Translations under genes and position numbers: made by a program
The notes under the pieces: generated by a model
The model's database searches: none
The model's input: only the letters and a program-made list of their open reading frames with translations
Told to the model about the DNA's origin: nothing
DNA from: an uncultured Clostridia bacterium
GTDB lineage: Bacteria; Bacillota; Clostridia; TANB77; CAG-508
Assembly: GCA_947631915.1 (NCBI GenBank)
Contig: CANRNC010000006.1
Location: 1-64,000 of the forward strand
DNA length: 64,000 nt
Reading direction: 5' to 3'
Shown: piece after piece, positions 36,343 through 46,127 of the stretch
Layout of the letters: each line of letters begins with the position of its first letter
How positions within the stretch are numbered: position 1 is the stretch's first letter

Positions 36343-38100
36343 TTACTTTTTATCTATATTTATATGAACCTCTTTTAATTGTTCCTCTGTTACATCTCCT
36401 GGTGCATTCATTAATAAATCTTGTGCTTTAGCATTCATAGGAAAAGCTATAATATCTCTTATACATTCTTCTCCTGTTAATAACATAATCATTCTATCTA
36501 TACCAGGTGCTATTCCTGCATGTGGTGGAGCTCCATATTGGAATGCCTCATATAACGCTCCAAATTTTGATTTTATATCTTCTTCAGTATACCCTAAAAT
36601 TTCAAATGCTTTTTTCATTATTTCTATATCATGATTTCTCACAGCTCCAGAAGATAATTCAATTCCATTACATACGATATCATATTGATATGCAAGTATA
36701 TCTAATTTATCTTGTTCTTCTAGTGATTTCATACCGCCTTGTGGCATTGAAAATGGATTATGACAAAATCCTAATTCTCCATTATCCTTTATTTCATACA
36801 TTGGAAAGTCTACTATCCAGCAAAATTCGAATTTATTCTCATCTATTAATCCTAACCTTTTACCAGCTTCCTCTCTTATTAGTCCTGCAAGTTCTTCTAC
36901 TCTACCTCTATTTTCTGCTATAAAGAAAATTGCATCTCCTATTTGTGTATTTGTTCTTGAAAGCATTTCTTTCTTACTTTCCTCTGGAATTAATTTTGCA
37001 ATAGGGCCTTGCAAGGTTCCATCTTCCATAACTCTTAACCAAGCCAATCCTTTTGCCTTACAATCTTTTATTGCAAAGTCTGTCATATCTTCAAAGAATG
37101 TTCTTGGCATACTTTTTACATCTTTAACTGTTATAGTCCTTACTATTTTTCCATTGAAGACCTTTATATCTAATTTTTCAAATATATCTGTAACATCTTC
37201 TATTATCAATGGATTTCTTAAATCTGGTTTATCTGTCCCATATTTTAACATTGCTTCTTTGTATGTTATTCTTGGAAATGGACTTCTTGTAATTTCTTTG
37301 CTAGAAAATTTTTTGAATGTATCACACATAACTTTTTCCATTACTTCAAATACATCTTCTTGGTTTGCAAATGCCATTTCCATATCCAACTGGTAAAATT
37401 CTCCTGGACTTCTATCTGCTCTGGCATCTTCATCTCTAAAACATGGTGCAATTTGAAAATATTTATCTATTCCTGATACCATTAACAATTGTTTAAATTG
37501 TTGTGGTGCCTGTGGTAATGCATAAAACTTGCCAGGGTTTAATCTGCTTGGAACTAAATAATCTCTCGCCCCTTCTGGTGACGAACTTGTAAGTATTGGT
37601 GTTTGTACTTCTAAAAATCCTAATTCTATCATTTTCATTCTCAAAAATTGTATTACTTCTGCTCTTAATTTAATGTTTTCTAATACTTTTTTATTTCTTA
37701 AATCTAAATATCTATATTTTAGTCTCAAATCTTCACGAGTTTTTTTACTTTCTGATATTTCAAATGGTAACATTTTTGTTCTTTTACCTAATATTTCTAT
37801 CTTCTCTGCTTTAAGTTCTACAAGTCCTGTATCTAGTTTTTCATTTATCGTTTCTTCGTCTCTTTTTCTAACAGTACCTGAAATAGATACAGTTGATTCA
37901 ATTGGAATTCTTGATGCAAATTCTACTAGTTCTGGATTATCTCTCACAACTACTTGTGTTATTCCATATTGGTCTCTTAAATCAATAAATAAAACTCCTC
38001 CTAAATCACGGATTGTATCAATCCATCCTGCAAGTTTTGCCTCCTTTCCTACATCTTCAAGTCTCATTTGTGAGCATAAATAAGTTCTGTAATTATTCAT
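36343..38100 (-). CDS. aspS: Aspartate-tRNA ligase
   Basis: A bacterial-type class II synthetase of 585 residues: N-terminal OB anticodon domain (to about 110), motif 2 region FRDEDARADRSPGEFYQLDMEMAF, the GAD insertion, and motif 3 APPHAGIAPGIDRMIMLL. It sits directly upstream of gatCAB and behind a T-box. With no asnS in view it is probably non-discriminating and also loads Asp on tRNA-Asn for GatCAB to amidate; that is inference from context. ATG at 38100 has GAGG 7 nt upstream; the upstream in-frame ATG at 38142 lies inside the T-box terminator and is rejected. Confidence 0.95.
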   Translation of the reverse strand: MNNYRTYLCSQMRLEDVGKEAKLAGWIDTIRDLGGVLFIDLRDQYGITQVVVRDNPELVEFASRIPIESTVSISGTVRKRDEETINEKLDTGLVELKAEKIEILGKRTKMLPFEISESKKTREDLRLKYRYLDLRNKKVLENIKLRAEVIQFLRMKMIELGFLEVQTPILTSSSPEGARDYLVPSRLNPGKFYALPQAPQQFKQLLMVSGIDKYFQIAPCFRDEDARADRSPGEFYQLDMEMAFANQEDVFEVMEKVMCDTFKKFSSKEITRSPFPRITYKEAMLKYGTDKPDLRNPLIIEDVTDIFEKLDIKVFNGKIVRTITVKDVKSMPRTFFEDMTDFAIKDCKAKGLAWLRVMEDGTLQGPIAKLIPEESKKEMLSRTNTQIGDAIFFIAENRGRVEELAGLIREEAGKRLGLIDENKFEFCWIVDFPMYEIKDNGELGFCHNPFSMPQGGMKSLEEQDKLDILAYQYDIVCNGIELSSGAVRNHDIEIMKKAFEILGYTEEDIKSKFGALYEAFQYGAPPHAGIAPGIDRMIMLLTGEECIRDIIAFPMNAKAQDLLMNAPGDVTEEQLKEVHINIDKK

Positions 38101-38128
38101 TTTTATACCTCTTTTCCTACAGGGTAAA

Positions 38129-38359
38129 CAAAAAGCTTTCATCCCTGTAATAAAATACAGGGACGAAAGCTTAACTTCCGCGGTACCACCCTTTTTGAAA
38201 ATGTAAAATTGTTAGTAATATAAACATTTTCCTCTTTTTTTAAAACGCTCCAATGTGTTTCACAAATTGAACTACTTAAAATGCTTACAGCCCATGGCAT
38301 TTTTTCTCTTGCAGTAGTTTACTCAACTGCTTTCATCTTCATTGCGTTACTTTAATTTT
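38129..38359 (-). promoter_or_regulatory. T-box riboswitch leader of aspS(-gatCAB)
   Basis: The conserved T-box sequence AAAGGGTGGTACCGCGG lies at 38178-38194 (minus strand). Downstream a 17-bp terminator stem (38133-38149 with 38156-38172) is followed by a U-run. Upstream is a stem I region: base pairing AACGC with GCGTT, distal AAAATGC/GCATTTT stem with an ATGGGCTGTAA loop. The 3' half of stem I contains no Asp codon (GAC or GAU). Candidates for the specifier are AAC (Asn, 38257-38259) or CAC (His, 38255-38257) in the stretch GTGAAACACATTGGAGC. Confidence 0.92.
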
Positions 38360-38365
38360 CTTAAT

Positions 38366-38394
38366 ATTATATATTAGTTTTACTCAAATGTCAA
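38366..38394 (-). promoter_or_regulatory. Consensus promoter of the T-box aspS operon
   Basis: Exact TTGACA (38389-38394), 17-bp spacer, exact TATAAT (38366-38371). Start expected near 38359. Confidence 0.88.
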
Positions 38395-38435
38395 TATTTT
38401 AAACATACAAATTATTTTAAATTCTAATGACACAA

Positions 38436-38456
38436 GGTGCACACAACGTGTGCACC
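38436..38456. repeat. Dispersed palindromic repeat, copy 6
   Basis: GGTGCACAC (38436-38444), loop AAC, GTGTGCACC (38448-38456), then CTGCA. A 9-bp perfect stem with its own stem sequence, just upstream of the aspS promoter. Confidence 0.6.
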
Positions 38457-38465
38457 CTGCATCTG

Positions 38466-39014
38466 TTACATCCAGTAAATCCCTGAATCAAAACTTGAAA
38501 CGTTTTCTTCGCTTTCATCATCTTGCCATACTTTAAATTCTATTTGATAATACCCCTTTTCTGTAAGATTCATATAATAATAATCTTTATTAACCGAATC
38601 TTCCATAATTTCTACTTCTCCACCACTAGGTGATTTTACAGAAATAATACTAACATTATCAAATACCGGCCGGCAATCCAATTTGAAGTGAAGAGTTACT
38701 TCACTATCTTGTGGAAAATACAATATCCTTGCAGGATTTTGCCTCTTCCTACTACCATCATGTCTTAAAGGCATTGCCTCGAAATGATCAAACCTTACAA
38801 TCCTCAACTCCTTATTTAGAGGATTATAAGTTCTTTGGTCTAACACCAATTTTTCGATTTCAACACCTTCATTAATCCATTTATGTAGCTCGCCTATGTC
38901 CTTAAGAACTCTGTAATTGTCGATTAAAACAAAAAAATAAGACATTACCATAATAACAATTACTATTGTTCCTAGTGATATGTGTTTCCGTCCCTCTTTA
39001 GATTCTTGATTCAT
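38466..39014 (-). CDS. Single-span membrane protein with an extracytoplasmic domain
   Basis: 182 residues: a short polar head, one strong TM span (ISLGTIVIVIMVMSYFFVLI), then about 145 residues probably outside the membrane with beta-rich content (VTLHFKLDCRPVFDNVSIISVKS; GYYQIEFKVWQ). Family not recognised. Its codon and base use is richer in G and C than the neighbours, as in the gene at 26.9-27.9 kb. ATG at 39014 has AGGAGG 7 nt upstream; the longer frame to 39053 has no site. It has its own promoter with an inverted repeat downstream of the -10. Confidence 0.7.
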   Translation of the reverse strand: MNQESKEGRKHISLGTIVIVIMVMSYFFVLIDNYRVLKDIGELHKWINEGVEIEKLVLDQRTYNPLNKELRIVRFDHFEAMPLRHDGSRKRQNPARILYFPQDSEVTLHFKLDCRPVFDNVSIISVKSPSGGEVEIMEDSVNKDYYYMNLTEKGYYQIEFKVWQDDESEENVSSFDSGIYWM

Positions 39015-39034
39015 GTTGCATCCTCCTATTCTCG

Positions 39035-39089
39035 GTTCACTCTCTGTGAACACTTATTGTATTATACTACAATTGACATAATTTTGCAA
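39035..39089 (-). promoter_or_regulatory. Promoter and operator-like repeat of the membrane protein gene at 38.5 kb
   Basis: TTGCAA (39084-39089), 17-bp spacer, TATAAT (39061-39066). Nine bp downstream GTTCAC-N5-GTGAAC (39035-39051) forms a perfect inverted repeat. A looser GTTCAC/CTGAAC pair flanks the region upstream of the -35 (39105-39126). Confidence 0.65.
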
Positions 39090-39178
39090 ATATTCCTGAA
39101 TCTACTGAACAAAATACACCGTTCACTTACAAACAATAATTTATTAGTTAATAGTAATTCAAAAAAATTTAATTATTT

Positions 39179-41224
39179 CTAAATCTCAATCTTTCCACTA
39201 AATCTTTTATTTATCATCTTTTTTAACTTTTTATTTTCCTCATTGTTTAAATCAGGATCTTCTCTTGTAATTTTATTTGCTACTACTTGAACTTGCTTTA
39301 AAATATTTATATCCTCAAAAAGATTTGCTACTTTAAATTCTGGTAATCCATGTTGCTTTGTTCCAAAGAAATCTCCTGTTCCTCTTAATTCTAAATCCTT
39401 TTCAGATATAACAAAACCATCATTTGTATCTTGCATTACCTTCATTCTTTGCATTATTGTATCAGAATGTCCTTGGTATTTTAAAATACAATAGGACTGA
39501 TACTCTCCTCTTCCTACTCTTCCTCTTAATTGATGTAATGTTGCTAGTCCAAATCTCTCTGCATTCTGTATTACCATTAGACTAGCATTTGGAACATTAA
39601 CTCCAACTTCTATTACAGTAGTAGATATCAAAATATCTATTTTTCCGTCTTTAAATTCTTGCATTATTTGGTCTTTTTCTTTTTGTTTCATTTTTCCATA
39701 AATATATTCAACTCTAAATTCTGTGAACACTTGATTTTTATATATATCAACCATTTCCATTACGGATTTTGCATCTATTTCTTCATTTTCTTCAACTAAT
39801 GGACATACAATATAACATTGTCTTCCCTCTTTAACTTGTTTTTTTATAAAATTATTAATTCTATCTTCCATAGCTCTTGTAACAGCATAAGTTTCTATTT
39901 TCTTTCTATCTGGTGGTAATTCATCTATTGAAGATATGTCCAAATCTCCATAGAGAATTAATCCTAGCGTTCTTGGAATTGGAGTTGCTGTCATAACTAT
40001 TGTATCAACATTTTTTCCTTTAGCAGATATTATACTTCTTTGGTTAACACCAAATCTATGTTGTTCATCTGTTACAACTAGTCCTAGATTTTTAAATACT
40101 ATATTTTCTTCTAATATTGAGTGAGTACCTACTAGTACATCAATATCTCCATTTGCAAGTTTTTCTATTATCTCTTCCTTTTTCTTTTTAGTCATATTGC
40201 TTATTAAAAGTTCACATTTAATTCCAAAAGGCTCTAATACATTTTTAAAACTTTCTAAATGTTGTGTTGCTAGTATTGATGTTGGTGCCATTATCGCCAT
40301 TTGATATCCTGATTTTACAGCTTTATATGCTGAAATAATTGCAACAATTGTTTTACCTGACCCTACATCCCCTTGTAATAATCTATTCATAATTTTATCT
40401 GATTCCATGTCCCTATCAATCTCTTCTAAAACTCTTAATTGGGCTTTAGTTAATTTAAATGGAAGTGAATTTATTACATCTGACATTTTTACATTTTTAT
40501 CGAATTGTATTCCATTATGACCTTCTATTGATTTATATTTTAAATTATTTAATAGTAATTGCATCGTTAATAATTCTTCAAAGGCTAGCCTTAATCTTGC
40601 ATATTTGAATTCTTCAAAGTCTTTAGGAAAATGTATTTTATATGTTGCTTCGTTTATTCCCATTAAATTGTAATCTTTTAGTATATAATCTGGTAATATT
40701 TCCTCTAATTTTCCATCAACAGCTTTTAATCCATTCTCTATAATCTGTCTTAACATGTTTTGAGATAATTTATAAGTTAATGGATAAATTGGTATAATTT
40801 TTCCTGTATTCTTACTTTCATTTTCCGCATCAAATACAGGAGAATTCATTGTTATAACTCCTGCCTTTTTACTTACTTTCCCATAAAAACTATACTCTTT
40901 ATTTGATGTAAATTTATCCTTTAAATATGGTTGATTATACCAAACAATTTCTATTGTACCTGTATCATCACTTACAAGTAATTTACAAATCTTCATATTT
41001 CTTCTTGTATTTATTACATGAAATCTTGAAGTAGGTACTGCTCTTATTAAGGCTTCTTCTCCATCTTGTAAATCTTCTATTTTTCGTGGCTTTCCTCTAT
41101 CCTCATAGTCTCTAGGATAATATGTAATTAAATCTTCTAATGTATGTATTCCTAATATATTCAATAACTTTACTTTTGCTGGCCCAACACCTTTTAAATA
41201 TTGTACATCTTGATTTAATTCCAT
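39179..41224 (-). CDS. recG: ATP-dependent DNA helicase RecG
   Basis: A branch-migration helicase for fork regression and recombination repair. N-terminal wedge/OB domain (LKGVGPAKVKLLNILGIHTLEDLITYYPRDYEDR), Walker A LLQGDVGSGKTIVA, DEQH box (VVTDEQHRFGV), motif III TATPIPRTL, and motif VI QLRGRVGRGEYQSYCIL. Length 681 aa. ATG at 41224 has AAAGGAG 5 nt upstream; an in-frame TTG at 41239 is less likely. Confidence 0.96.
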   Translation of the reverse strand: MELNQDVQYLKGVGPAKVKLLNILGIHTLEDLITYYPRDYEDRGKPRKIEDLQDGEEALIRAVPTSRFHVINTRRNMKICKLLVSDDTGTIEIVWYNQPYLKDKFTSNKEYSFYGKVSKKAGVITMNSPVFDAENESKNTGKIIPIYPLTYKLSQNMLRQIIENGLKAVDGKLEEILPDYILKDYNLMGINEATYKIHFPKDFEEFKYARLRLAFEELLTMQLLLNNLKYKSIEGHNGIQFDKNVKMSDVINSLPFKLTKAQLRVLEEIDRDMESDKIMNRLLQGDVGSGKTIVAIISAYKAVKSGYQMAIMAPTSILATQHLESFKNVLEPFGIKCELLISNMTKKKKEEIIEKLANGDIDVLVGTHSILEENIVFKNLGLVVTDEQHRFGVNQRSIISAKGKNVDTIVMTATPIPRTLGLILYGDLDISSIDELPPDRKKIETYAVTRAMEDRINNFIKKQVKEGRQCYIVCPLVEENEEIDAKSVMEMVDIYKNQVFTEFRVEYIYGKMKQKEKDQIMQEFKDGKIDILISTTVIEVGVNVPNASLMVIQNAERFGLATLHQLRGRVGRGEYQSYCILKYQGHSDTIMQRMKVMQDTNDGFVISEKDLELRGTGDFFGTKQHGLPEFKVANLFEDINILKQVQVVANKITREDPDLNNEENKKLKKMINKRFSGKIEI

Positions 41225-41400
41225 CTTTTCTCCTTTCAAACATTTTTATCATATTTTATATTATATATTTATTTTATTATATTAATATAAAAAATACAAG
41301 TGTTCGAATATATGGTCTAATATATAAATTTAAAATATGCATACTACCATTTATCTACACTTATTTTTATAATAATAAATTTTTAAAATCACTAATATAT

Positions 41401-41427
41401 AAAAAAACCTAGCCAAAGGCTAGGTTT
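41401..41427 (-). terminator. Terminator of the HU gene
   Basis: AAAACCTAGCC / GGCTAGGTTTT around a three-base loop, followed by seven U in the leftward direction. Confidence 0.88.
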
Positions 41428-41431
41428 TATT

Positions 41432-41707
41432 TTATTTATTTACCTTATCTTTTAATGCTTTTCCTGCTTTGAAAGCTGGAGCTTTAGAAGCTGGTATTTT
41501 TATTTCTTCTTTAGTTCTTGGGTTTCTTCCTTTTCTAGCTGCTTTTTTTCTAACTTCGAAAGATCCGAAACCAACTAATTGTACTTTTTCTCCTTTAACT
41601 AATGCTTCTTCTACTGCTTCTGTGAAAGCATTTAAGTTAGCTTCTGCACTTTTCTTTGTTTCTCCTGTTTTTGCAGCCATTGCTGCTACTAATTCAGATT
41701 TGTTCAT
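41432..41707 (-). CDS. hup: DNA-binding protein HU
   Basis: A 91-residue histone-like protein. [28 protein letters not shown] and the DNA-binding arm [42 protein letters not shown] are fully conserved. AGGAGG precedes the ATG and a strong terminator follows. Nucleoid protein, stands alone. Confidence 0.97.
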   Translation of the reverse strand: MNKSELVAAMAAKTGETKKSAEANLNAFTEAVEEALVKGEKVQLVGFGSFEVRKKAARKGRNPRTKEEIKIPASKAPAFKAGKALKDKVNK

Positions 41708-41885
41708 TTAAATTACCTCCTATAAATATGTAGATGTTATTTTATTATTATCATCTACTCTAAAAAGATTATTCGTCAATTTAATACAAAATCCTTCTTT
41801 TTTTGAATTTATTTTTTTATTTTTTTCTTAGGGGCACCTCATTTTTTTGTGTTATTGTCATTTTGTAGGTGATTTTTTCTGTTAT

Positions 41886-43523
41886 TTATTGTTTGTAAAA
41901 CCCTATATTTTCAAGGACTTTTATTAACTTTGAGCCATATGGTATCATTTTTATTTCTTCTTTATTTAAAATTTTTAAAACTATCACTAAAAGTACATAT
42001 ATTACTATAGCAATTATTATCGCTATTATTGTTGCTATTCTCGCAGAAATTATACTAGAAAATAGTAAATATGTATAATATGAGCATATTCCCATTAGTA
42101 TTGTTGCAATTATAGGTTTAATTACACACTTCATAAGTTTTGTATCAAGTTTTATAGTTTTTGCTAACACAATATAGCTCAAAGCAAATGCAACAATATT
42201 ATTTATTATTGAACCAATTGCAGCTCCATATACCCCTATCTCTGGGATTTGAATTAACCAAATATTAGTAATTAGCTTTGTAATTAATCCTATTGTTGAT
42301 GTAATTGCAGGTACCATTATCTTTCCTAGTCCTTGTAATGCTCCATTAATAGTTTGAGATAATACTGAAAATATTATTGTTATTGCACTTATCTGCAATA
42401 ACAAGCTACCATTTGTAGCATTTGGAAATAATAAATTTATAATTTGTTCTGAAAATATCATCATTCCAATTGTACATGGTAATCCGATTAGTATTGATAT
42501 TAAAATTGAAAAAGATATCCTTTTACTAGCACTTTCCGTTTCACCTCTCGCCATTGAAGAAGAAATCGTTGGAACTAATGCTGTTGCAAATGCTATGTTA
42601 AATGATAATGGTAATGTAATTAGTGTATCAACTTTTCCACTTAATATTCCATATTGAGATTTTGCTTGTGCTTCAGTTAAAAATTTTTTTAATCCTCTTA
42701 CAACCGTAATTGAATCTATATTTTTGTTTAAAGTAGACATTATAGCGCTTAAAGTTATTGGTATTGATACAAATAAAATTCTTTTTACTACGCTTAATAA
42801 GTTTTCATGTTTGTAATTTACTGAATTTTTTACTTCTAATGCTAAATCCCTTTTATACAATTTGTAGTATAGTGTTAAATATCCAAAACTTAATAATACA
42901 GATAATGTCGTTGCTAAATTAGCACCTGCAGACATTAATGTTGTATTTAAGTTTGTAGCTAATCCTACTATTTCTACTACAAGCACTGTAAGTACTGTTT
43001 TAAATATTTGTTCTAATGTCTGTGATTTTGCTGTTACAGAAATCTTCTCTCTTCCGTTAAAATATCCCCTTAATACTGAAGCAATTGTAACGAAAAATAT
43101 AGCTGGCGATAATGCAACTAATGTTAATTCAGATTCTGGAATTTGTAGAATAACATTAGATATATATCCCGCACCTAAAAATAGTACCATCGTAGCTACA
43201 AAACCTATTATTCCAAACGTTAAAAGGGCAATTTTGAATATTCTATGTGCTCCTTTATTATCTCCAATAGCCACTTTTTCAGATACTAATTTTGAAATAG
43301 CATTAGGAACTCCTATTGATGATATTGTAAGTAATAATGCATAAATCTGATATCCACTACTATAAATTGCATTTCCTGTATCCCCAAAACCTTCTTTGTT
43401 GGTAAGATATATTTTATATATTAGCCCTAAAAATTTTATTGCTAGTTGTGAAATCATTAACACTAATACGCTCTGCATAAAGCCTTCTTTTTTTAATCTC
43501 TTATTTTTTTTAGTTTCCTCCAT
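41886..43523 (-). CDS. MOP-superfamily flippase (SpoVB/MurJ-like)
   Basis: A 545-residue protein with about 14 membrane spans. SQLAIKFLGLIYKIYLTNKEGFGDTGNAIYSSGYQIYALLLTISSIGVPNAISKLVSE is typical of the polysaccharide biosynthesis/SpoVB group. Relatives move lipid-linked precursors across the membrane, in SpoVB for the spore cortex and in MurJ for lipid II. No other MurJ candidate is seen in this window, so either role is possible. AAAGGA-type site before the ATG; own promoter. Confidence 0.85.
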   Translation of the reverse strand: MEETKKNKRLKKEGFMQSVLVLMISQLAIKFLGLIYKIYLTNKEGFGDTGNAIYSSGYQIYALLLTISSIGVPNAISKLVSEKVAIGDNKGAHRIFKIALLTFGIIGFVATMVLFLGAGYISNVILQIPESELTLVALSPAIFFVTIASVLRGYFNGREKISVTAKSQTLEQIFKTVLTVLVVEIVGLATNLNTTLMSAGANLATTLSVLLSFGYLTLYYKLYKRDLALEVKNSVNYKHENLLSVVKRILFVSIPITLSAIMSTLNKNIDSITVVRGLKKFLTEAQAKSQYGILSGKVDTLITLPLSFNIAFATALVPTISSSMARGETESASKRISFSILISILIGLPCTIGMMIFSEQIINLLFPNATNGSLLLQISAITIIFSVLSQTINGALQGLGKIMVPAITSTIGLITKLITNIWLIQIPEIGVYGAAIGSIINNIVAFALSYIVLAKTIKLDTKLMKCVIKPIIATILMGICSYYTYLLFSSIISARIATIIAIIIAIVIYVLLVIVLKILNKEEIKMIPYGSKLIKVLENIGFYKQ

Positions 43524-43560
43524 TATTTTTTCCTTTCGTTTTATAATACCTAGTTTTTAT

Positions 43561-43589
43561 ATTATATTATTAAGTTTATATTTTATCAA
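43561..43589 (-). promoter_or_regulatory. Promoter of the SpoVB-like gene
   Basis: TTGATA (43584-43589), 17-bp spacer, TATAAT (43561-43566). Confidence 0.65.
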
Positions 43590-43716
43590 TAATTTTAATA
43601 TTTATTTTATATAATTTTATAAATATACTTACGTTTTTTAATGCAAAAGACTTGTTTTTTTGTTAAATTTATGGGATAATATATAAAGCATAATTATATC
43701 GAAAGTGGTGAGATAA

Positions 43717-46035
43717 TTGTTGAAATATTTAGATAAATTTTTAAGTGTACTAAAAACCGATAGAAATACATTCTTTACATATTTATTAACACTATTTACC
43801 ATATACATAGCTGTGGACAGAATTGTTGAAATGATATTGATTTTTGTCACTGGTATAGGAGTATCATACTGGGGTCCAATAATTTATACCTTTGCATTAG
43901 CATGTCCTATTTTTGCATTTCTATTTTCATGTGCATCACAATTTGCAAAAGATACTACTAAAAAATTTACTTTTTTAATTTTGTACTTTGTAATGGTTTA
44001 TATTATAGGAATCTCAATGGTAGTACAATGGATTAATCAATTAGGATGGTTATTATTGCTTTCTGTACCAAACTATGTTGAGATTGTTACAAATTTCTAT
44101 GTAGAAGTAAAAAGAGCATTCTGTGCAATTGCATTTTACTTCCCTGTCACTACTGTAGCAACATTATTCTGGTTCTTATATACAGATGTTAGCGATACAT
44201 ACCTAGAATATCAATCTATCATGGATTATGGAGGAATTGATATTTCTAAAAAGCCAGCAAAACTTGGTCCATATAGTTATGAAATTAGCTTTGGTACTGA
44301 CTATGAAACTGGTAGTTCAGCAAAAATCTGCGAAGCTCGTAGGTTTGAACCAACTTTTGTCTGTGGTGTATCTGGTTCTGGAAAAACATCTCTTATATTT
44401 GAACCAATGATTGCTCATGATTTAAAGAAAAAGTACTTTTTCAAAGAAGCTTCTAAAGAATTAGGTCATACAGCATTAAAAACTGGACTTGCTACATTAA
44501 GCTGTCCTTATGATAATGATTATATAAATAAAAATTTCTCTTTAAATATGCTTACAGTTAAAGACGGAAAAGAAAAATTATATAGAGCTTATATGCATAA
44601 AATGTTCTTAAGCGACAATTCATCAGTATATAGAGATTTAGGAATAACATCTATTGCACCTGATTTTGAAACTATTTCACATATGATGGACGTAGCAGAT
44701 AATTTCAATATACCTTATACATTAATAGATCCAGCAGATTCAAAGTCAATAGGAATTAATCCATTTGCATATGGTCGTCCAGAAGTAGTTGCTGTTGTTA
44801 TTTCTACTATTCTTTCTAACATGTATATGTCGCAAAAACCAACACATGAAGAAGCATATCATCAAAATTCTGCTTTACAAGCAGTTGAAAATCTATCAAT
44901 TATTTTAAGCGAAATGTATCCAAAACTTCATGATGGGTTACTTCCAAATTTAGAAGACATGTTAGATATGTTTAATAATTTTGATTTGATTATAGATTTA
45001 TGTAACAAAATGGAACAGGATCCTGAACTTGCTACTAAATATAAATTACAAATTAACTACTTCAAAAAGTATTTTACACCTGGAGAATTCTTACACGATA
45101 CACAAGCTTCTATATATTCAGCTGTTACTCAATTGGATTTATTATTAAGAATGTCTGGTCTTAGAAGTATCTTGTGCAATAGAAGCAATAATATAGATTT
45201 TAATAAAGCTCTTTCAGAAGGTCAAGTAATATTTGTTTGTACAAGACGTGGCGATTTAGGTCGTATGCTTCATAAAGCATTTGGATTATTCTTTATACTT
45301 TCAATGCAACATGCTGTACTAAAAAGACCTGGAAATGAAAATACACGTATTCCTAACTTCTTATACATTGATGAATTTGCTGACTTTGTATGTAATAATA
45401 CTCTACCTTTATTTACAATGTATAGAAAATATAGAGTTGGAACAATAATATCTACTCAAAATATAGCTCAATTACGTATAGAAAATAATGAAAATGTTCA
45501 AAAAACGATTATAGCTAACTGTATTACAAAATTTGTATTCGGTAATAATACTGCCGCAGATAATGAATGGTGGTCAAAAGAAATGGGTGCTAGAAAACTA
45601 TGGAAAACCACACAAGATTATCATATTGGAGGACCTGGTAATGACAATAGCAATGGAGGAAACTATAAGAGTGCTTCATGGGATTGGGTTCCTTGGTTCA
45701 AGCCTGATGCTATTCAAAACTTTAAATTTAAAATCGCTGCATTTAAAACTAAAGATGCCGGAGGAAAATATTATGCCGCAAAATTAACTTTAAACTTCCT
45801 TGCTTCTGAATATAAAGAACCTCATAAAGCGAAAACTTTTGACTTTGCTAGATTTAATAATGGAATTTCATCAAATGATTCATATGATGACTTAAATAGT
45901 AAAGGTAAATTTAAAGGATTTGATAGTAGTTCTAGTGATGGAGATAATCCTATTCAAACCGATTCAGATTTTCTATTTAATAATGGAGACTCAATAATAT
46001 TTGATCTTCATAAAAAGAATGATAATAATAATTAA
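43717..46035 (+). CDS. VirD4/TraG-type DNA-translocating ATPase (orphan T4 coupling protein)
   Basis: A 772-residue protein with about four N-terminal membrane spans (residues 18-156), Walker A GVSGSGKTS (217-225), a Walker B FLYIDEFADF near 548-556 and a sensor-like TIISTQNIAQLR, the layout of type IV secretion coupling proteins. The C-terminus is polar, rich in Ser, Asp and Asn, and could bind a partner. No relaxase, VirB4, VirB6 or other conjugation gene is seen nearby. The start is a TTG at 43717 (a second TTG follows) after GTGGTGAG. Convergent with a replication-relaxation-like gene, which may be its partner. Confidence 0.85.
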   Translation: MLKYLDKFLSVLKTDRNTFFTYLLTLFTIYIAVDRIVEMILIFVTGIGVSYWGPIIYTFALACPIFAFLFSCASQFAKDTTKKFTFLILYFVMVYIIGISMVVQWINQLGWLLLLSVPNYVEIVTNFYVEVKRAFCAIAFYFPVTTVATLFWFLYTDVSDTYLEYQSIMDYGGIDISKKPAKLGPYSYEISFGTDYETGSSAKICEARRFEPTFVCGVSGSGKTSLIFEPMIAHDLKKKYFFKEASKELGHTALKTGLATLSCPYDNDYINKNFSLNMLTVKDGKEKLYRAYMHKMFLSDNSSVYRDLGITSIAPDFETISHMMDVADNFNIPYTLIDPADSKSIGINPFAYGRPEVVAVVISTILSNMYMSQKPTHEEAYHQNSALQAVENLSIILSEMYPKLHDGLLPNLEDMLDMFNNFDLIIDLCNKMEQDPELATKYKLQINYFKKYFTPGEFLHDTQASIYSAVTQLDLLLRMSGLRSILCNRSNNIDFNKALSEGQVIFVCTRRGDLGRMLHKAFGLFFILSMQHAVLKRPGNENTRIPNFLYIDEFADFVCNNTLPLFTMYRKYRVGTIISTQNIAQLRIENNENVQKTIIANCITKFVFGNNTAADNEWWSKEMGARKLWKTTQDYHIGGPGNDNSNGGNYKSASWDWVPWFKPDAIQNFKFKIAAFKTKDAGGKYYAAKLTLNFLASEYKEPHKAKTFDFARFNNGISSNDSYDDLNSKGKFKGFDSSSSDGDNPIQTDSDFLFNNGDSIIFDLHKKNDNNN

Positions 46036-46040
46036 TTTAT

Positions 46041-46064
46041 AAGGGCACATTAAAATGTGCCCTT
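46041..46064. repeat. Dispersed palindromic repeat, copy 7
   Basis: AAGGGCACAT, loop TAAA, ATGTGCCCTT: a 10-bp perfect stem six bp after the ATPase stop, just before the shared terminator. Confidence 0.75.
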
Positions 46065-46080
46065 TATAAAATTCTTATAA

Positions 46081-46120
46081 AAAAAACTCCCCTATCACTA
46101 AAATTGATTGGGAGTTTTTT
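46081..46120. terminator. Bidirectional terminator between the ATPase and relaxation-like genes
   Basis: AAAAAACTCCC (46081-46091) and GGGAGTTTTTT (46110-46120) with U-runs on both sides. Confidence 0.85.
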
Positions 46121-46127
46121 TAATTTA

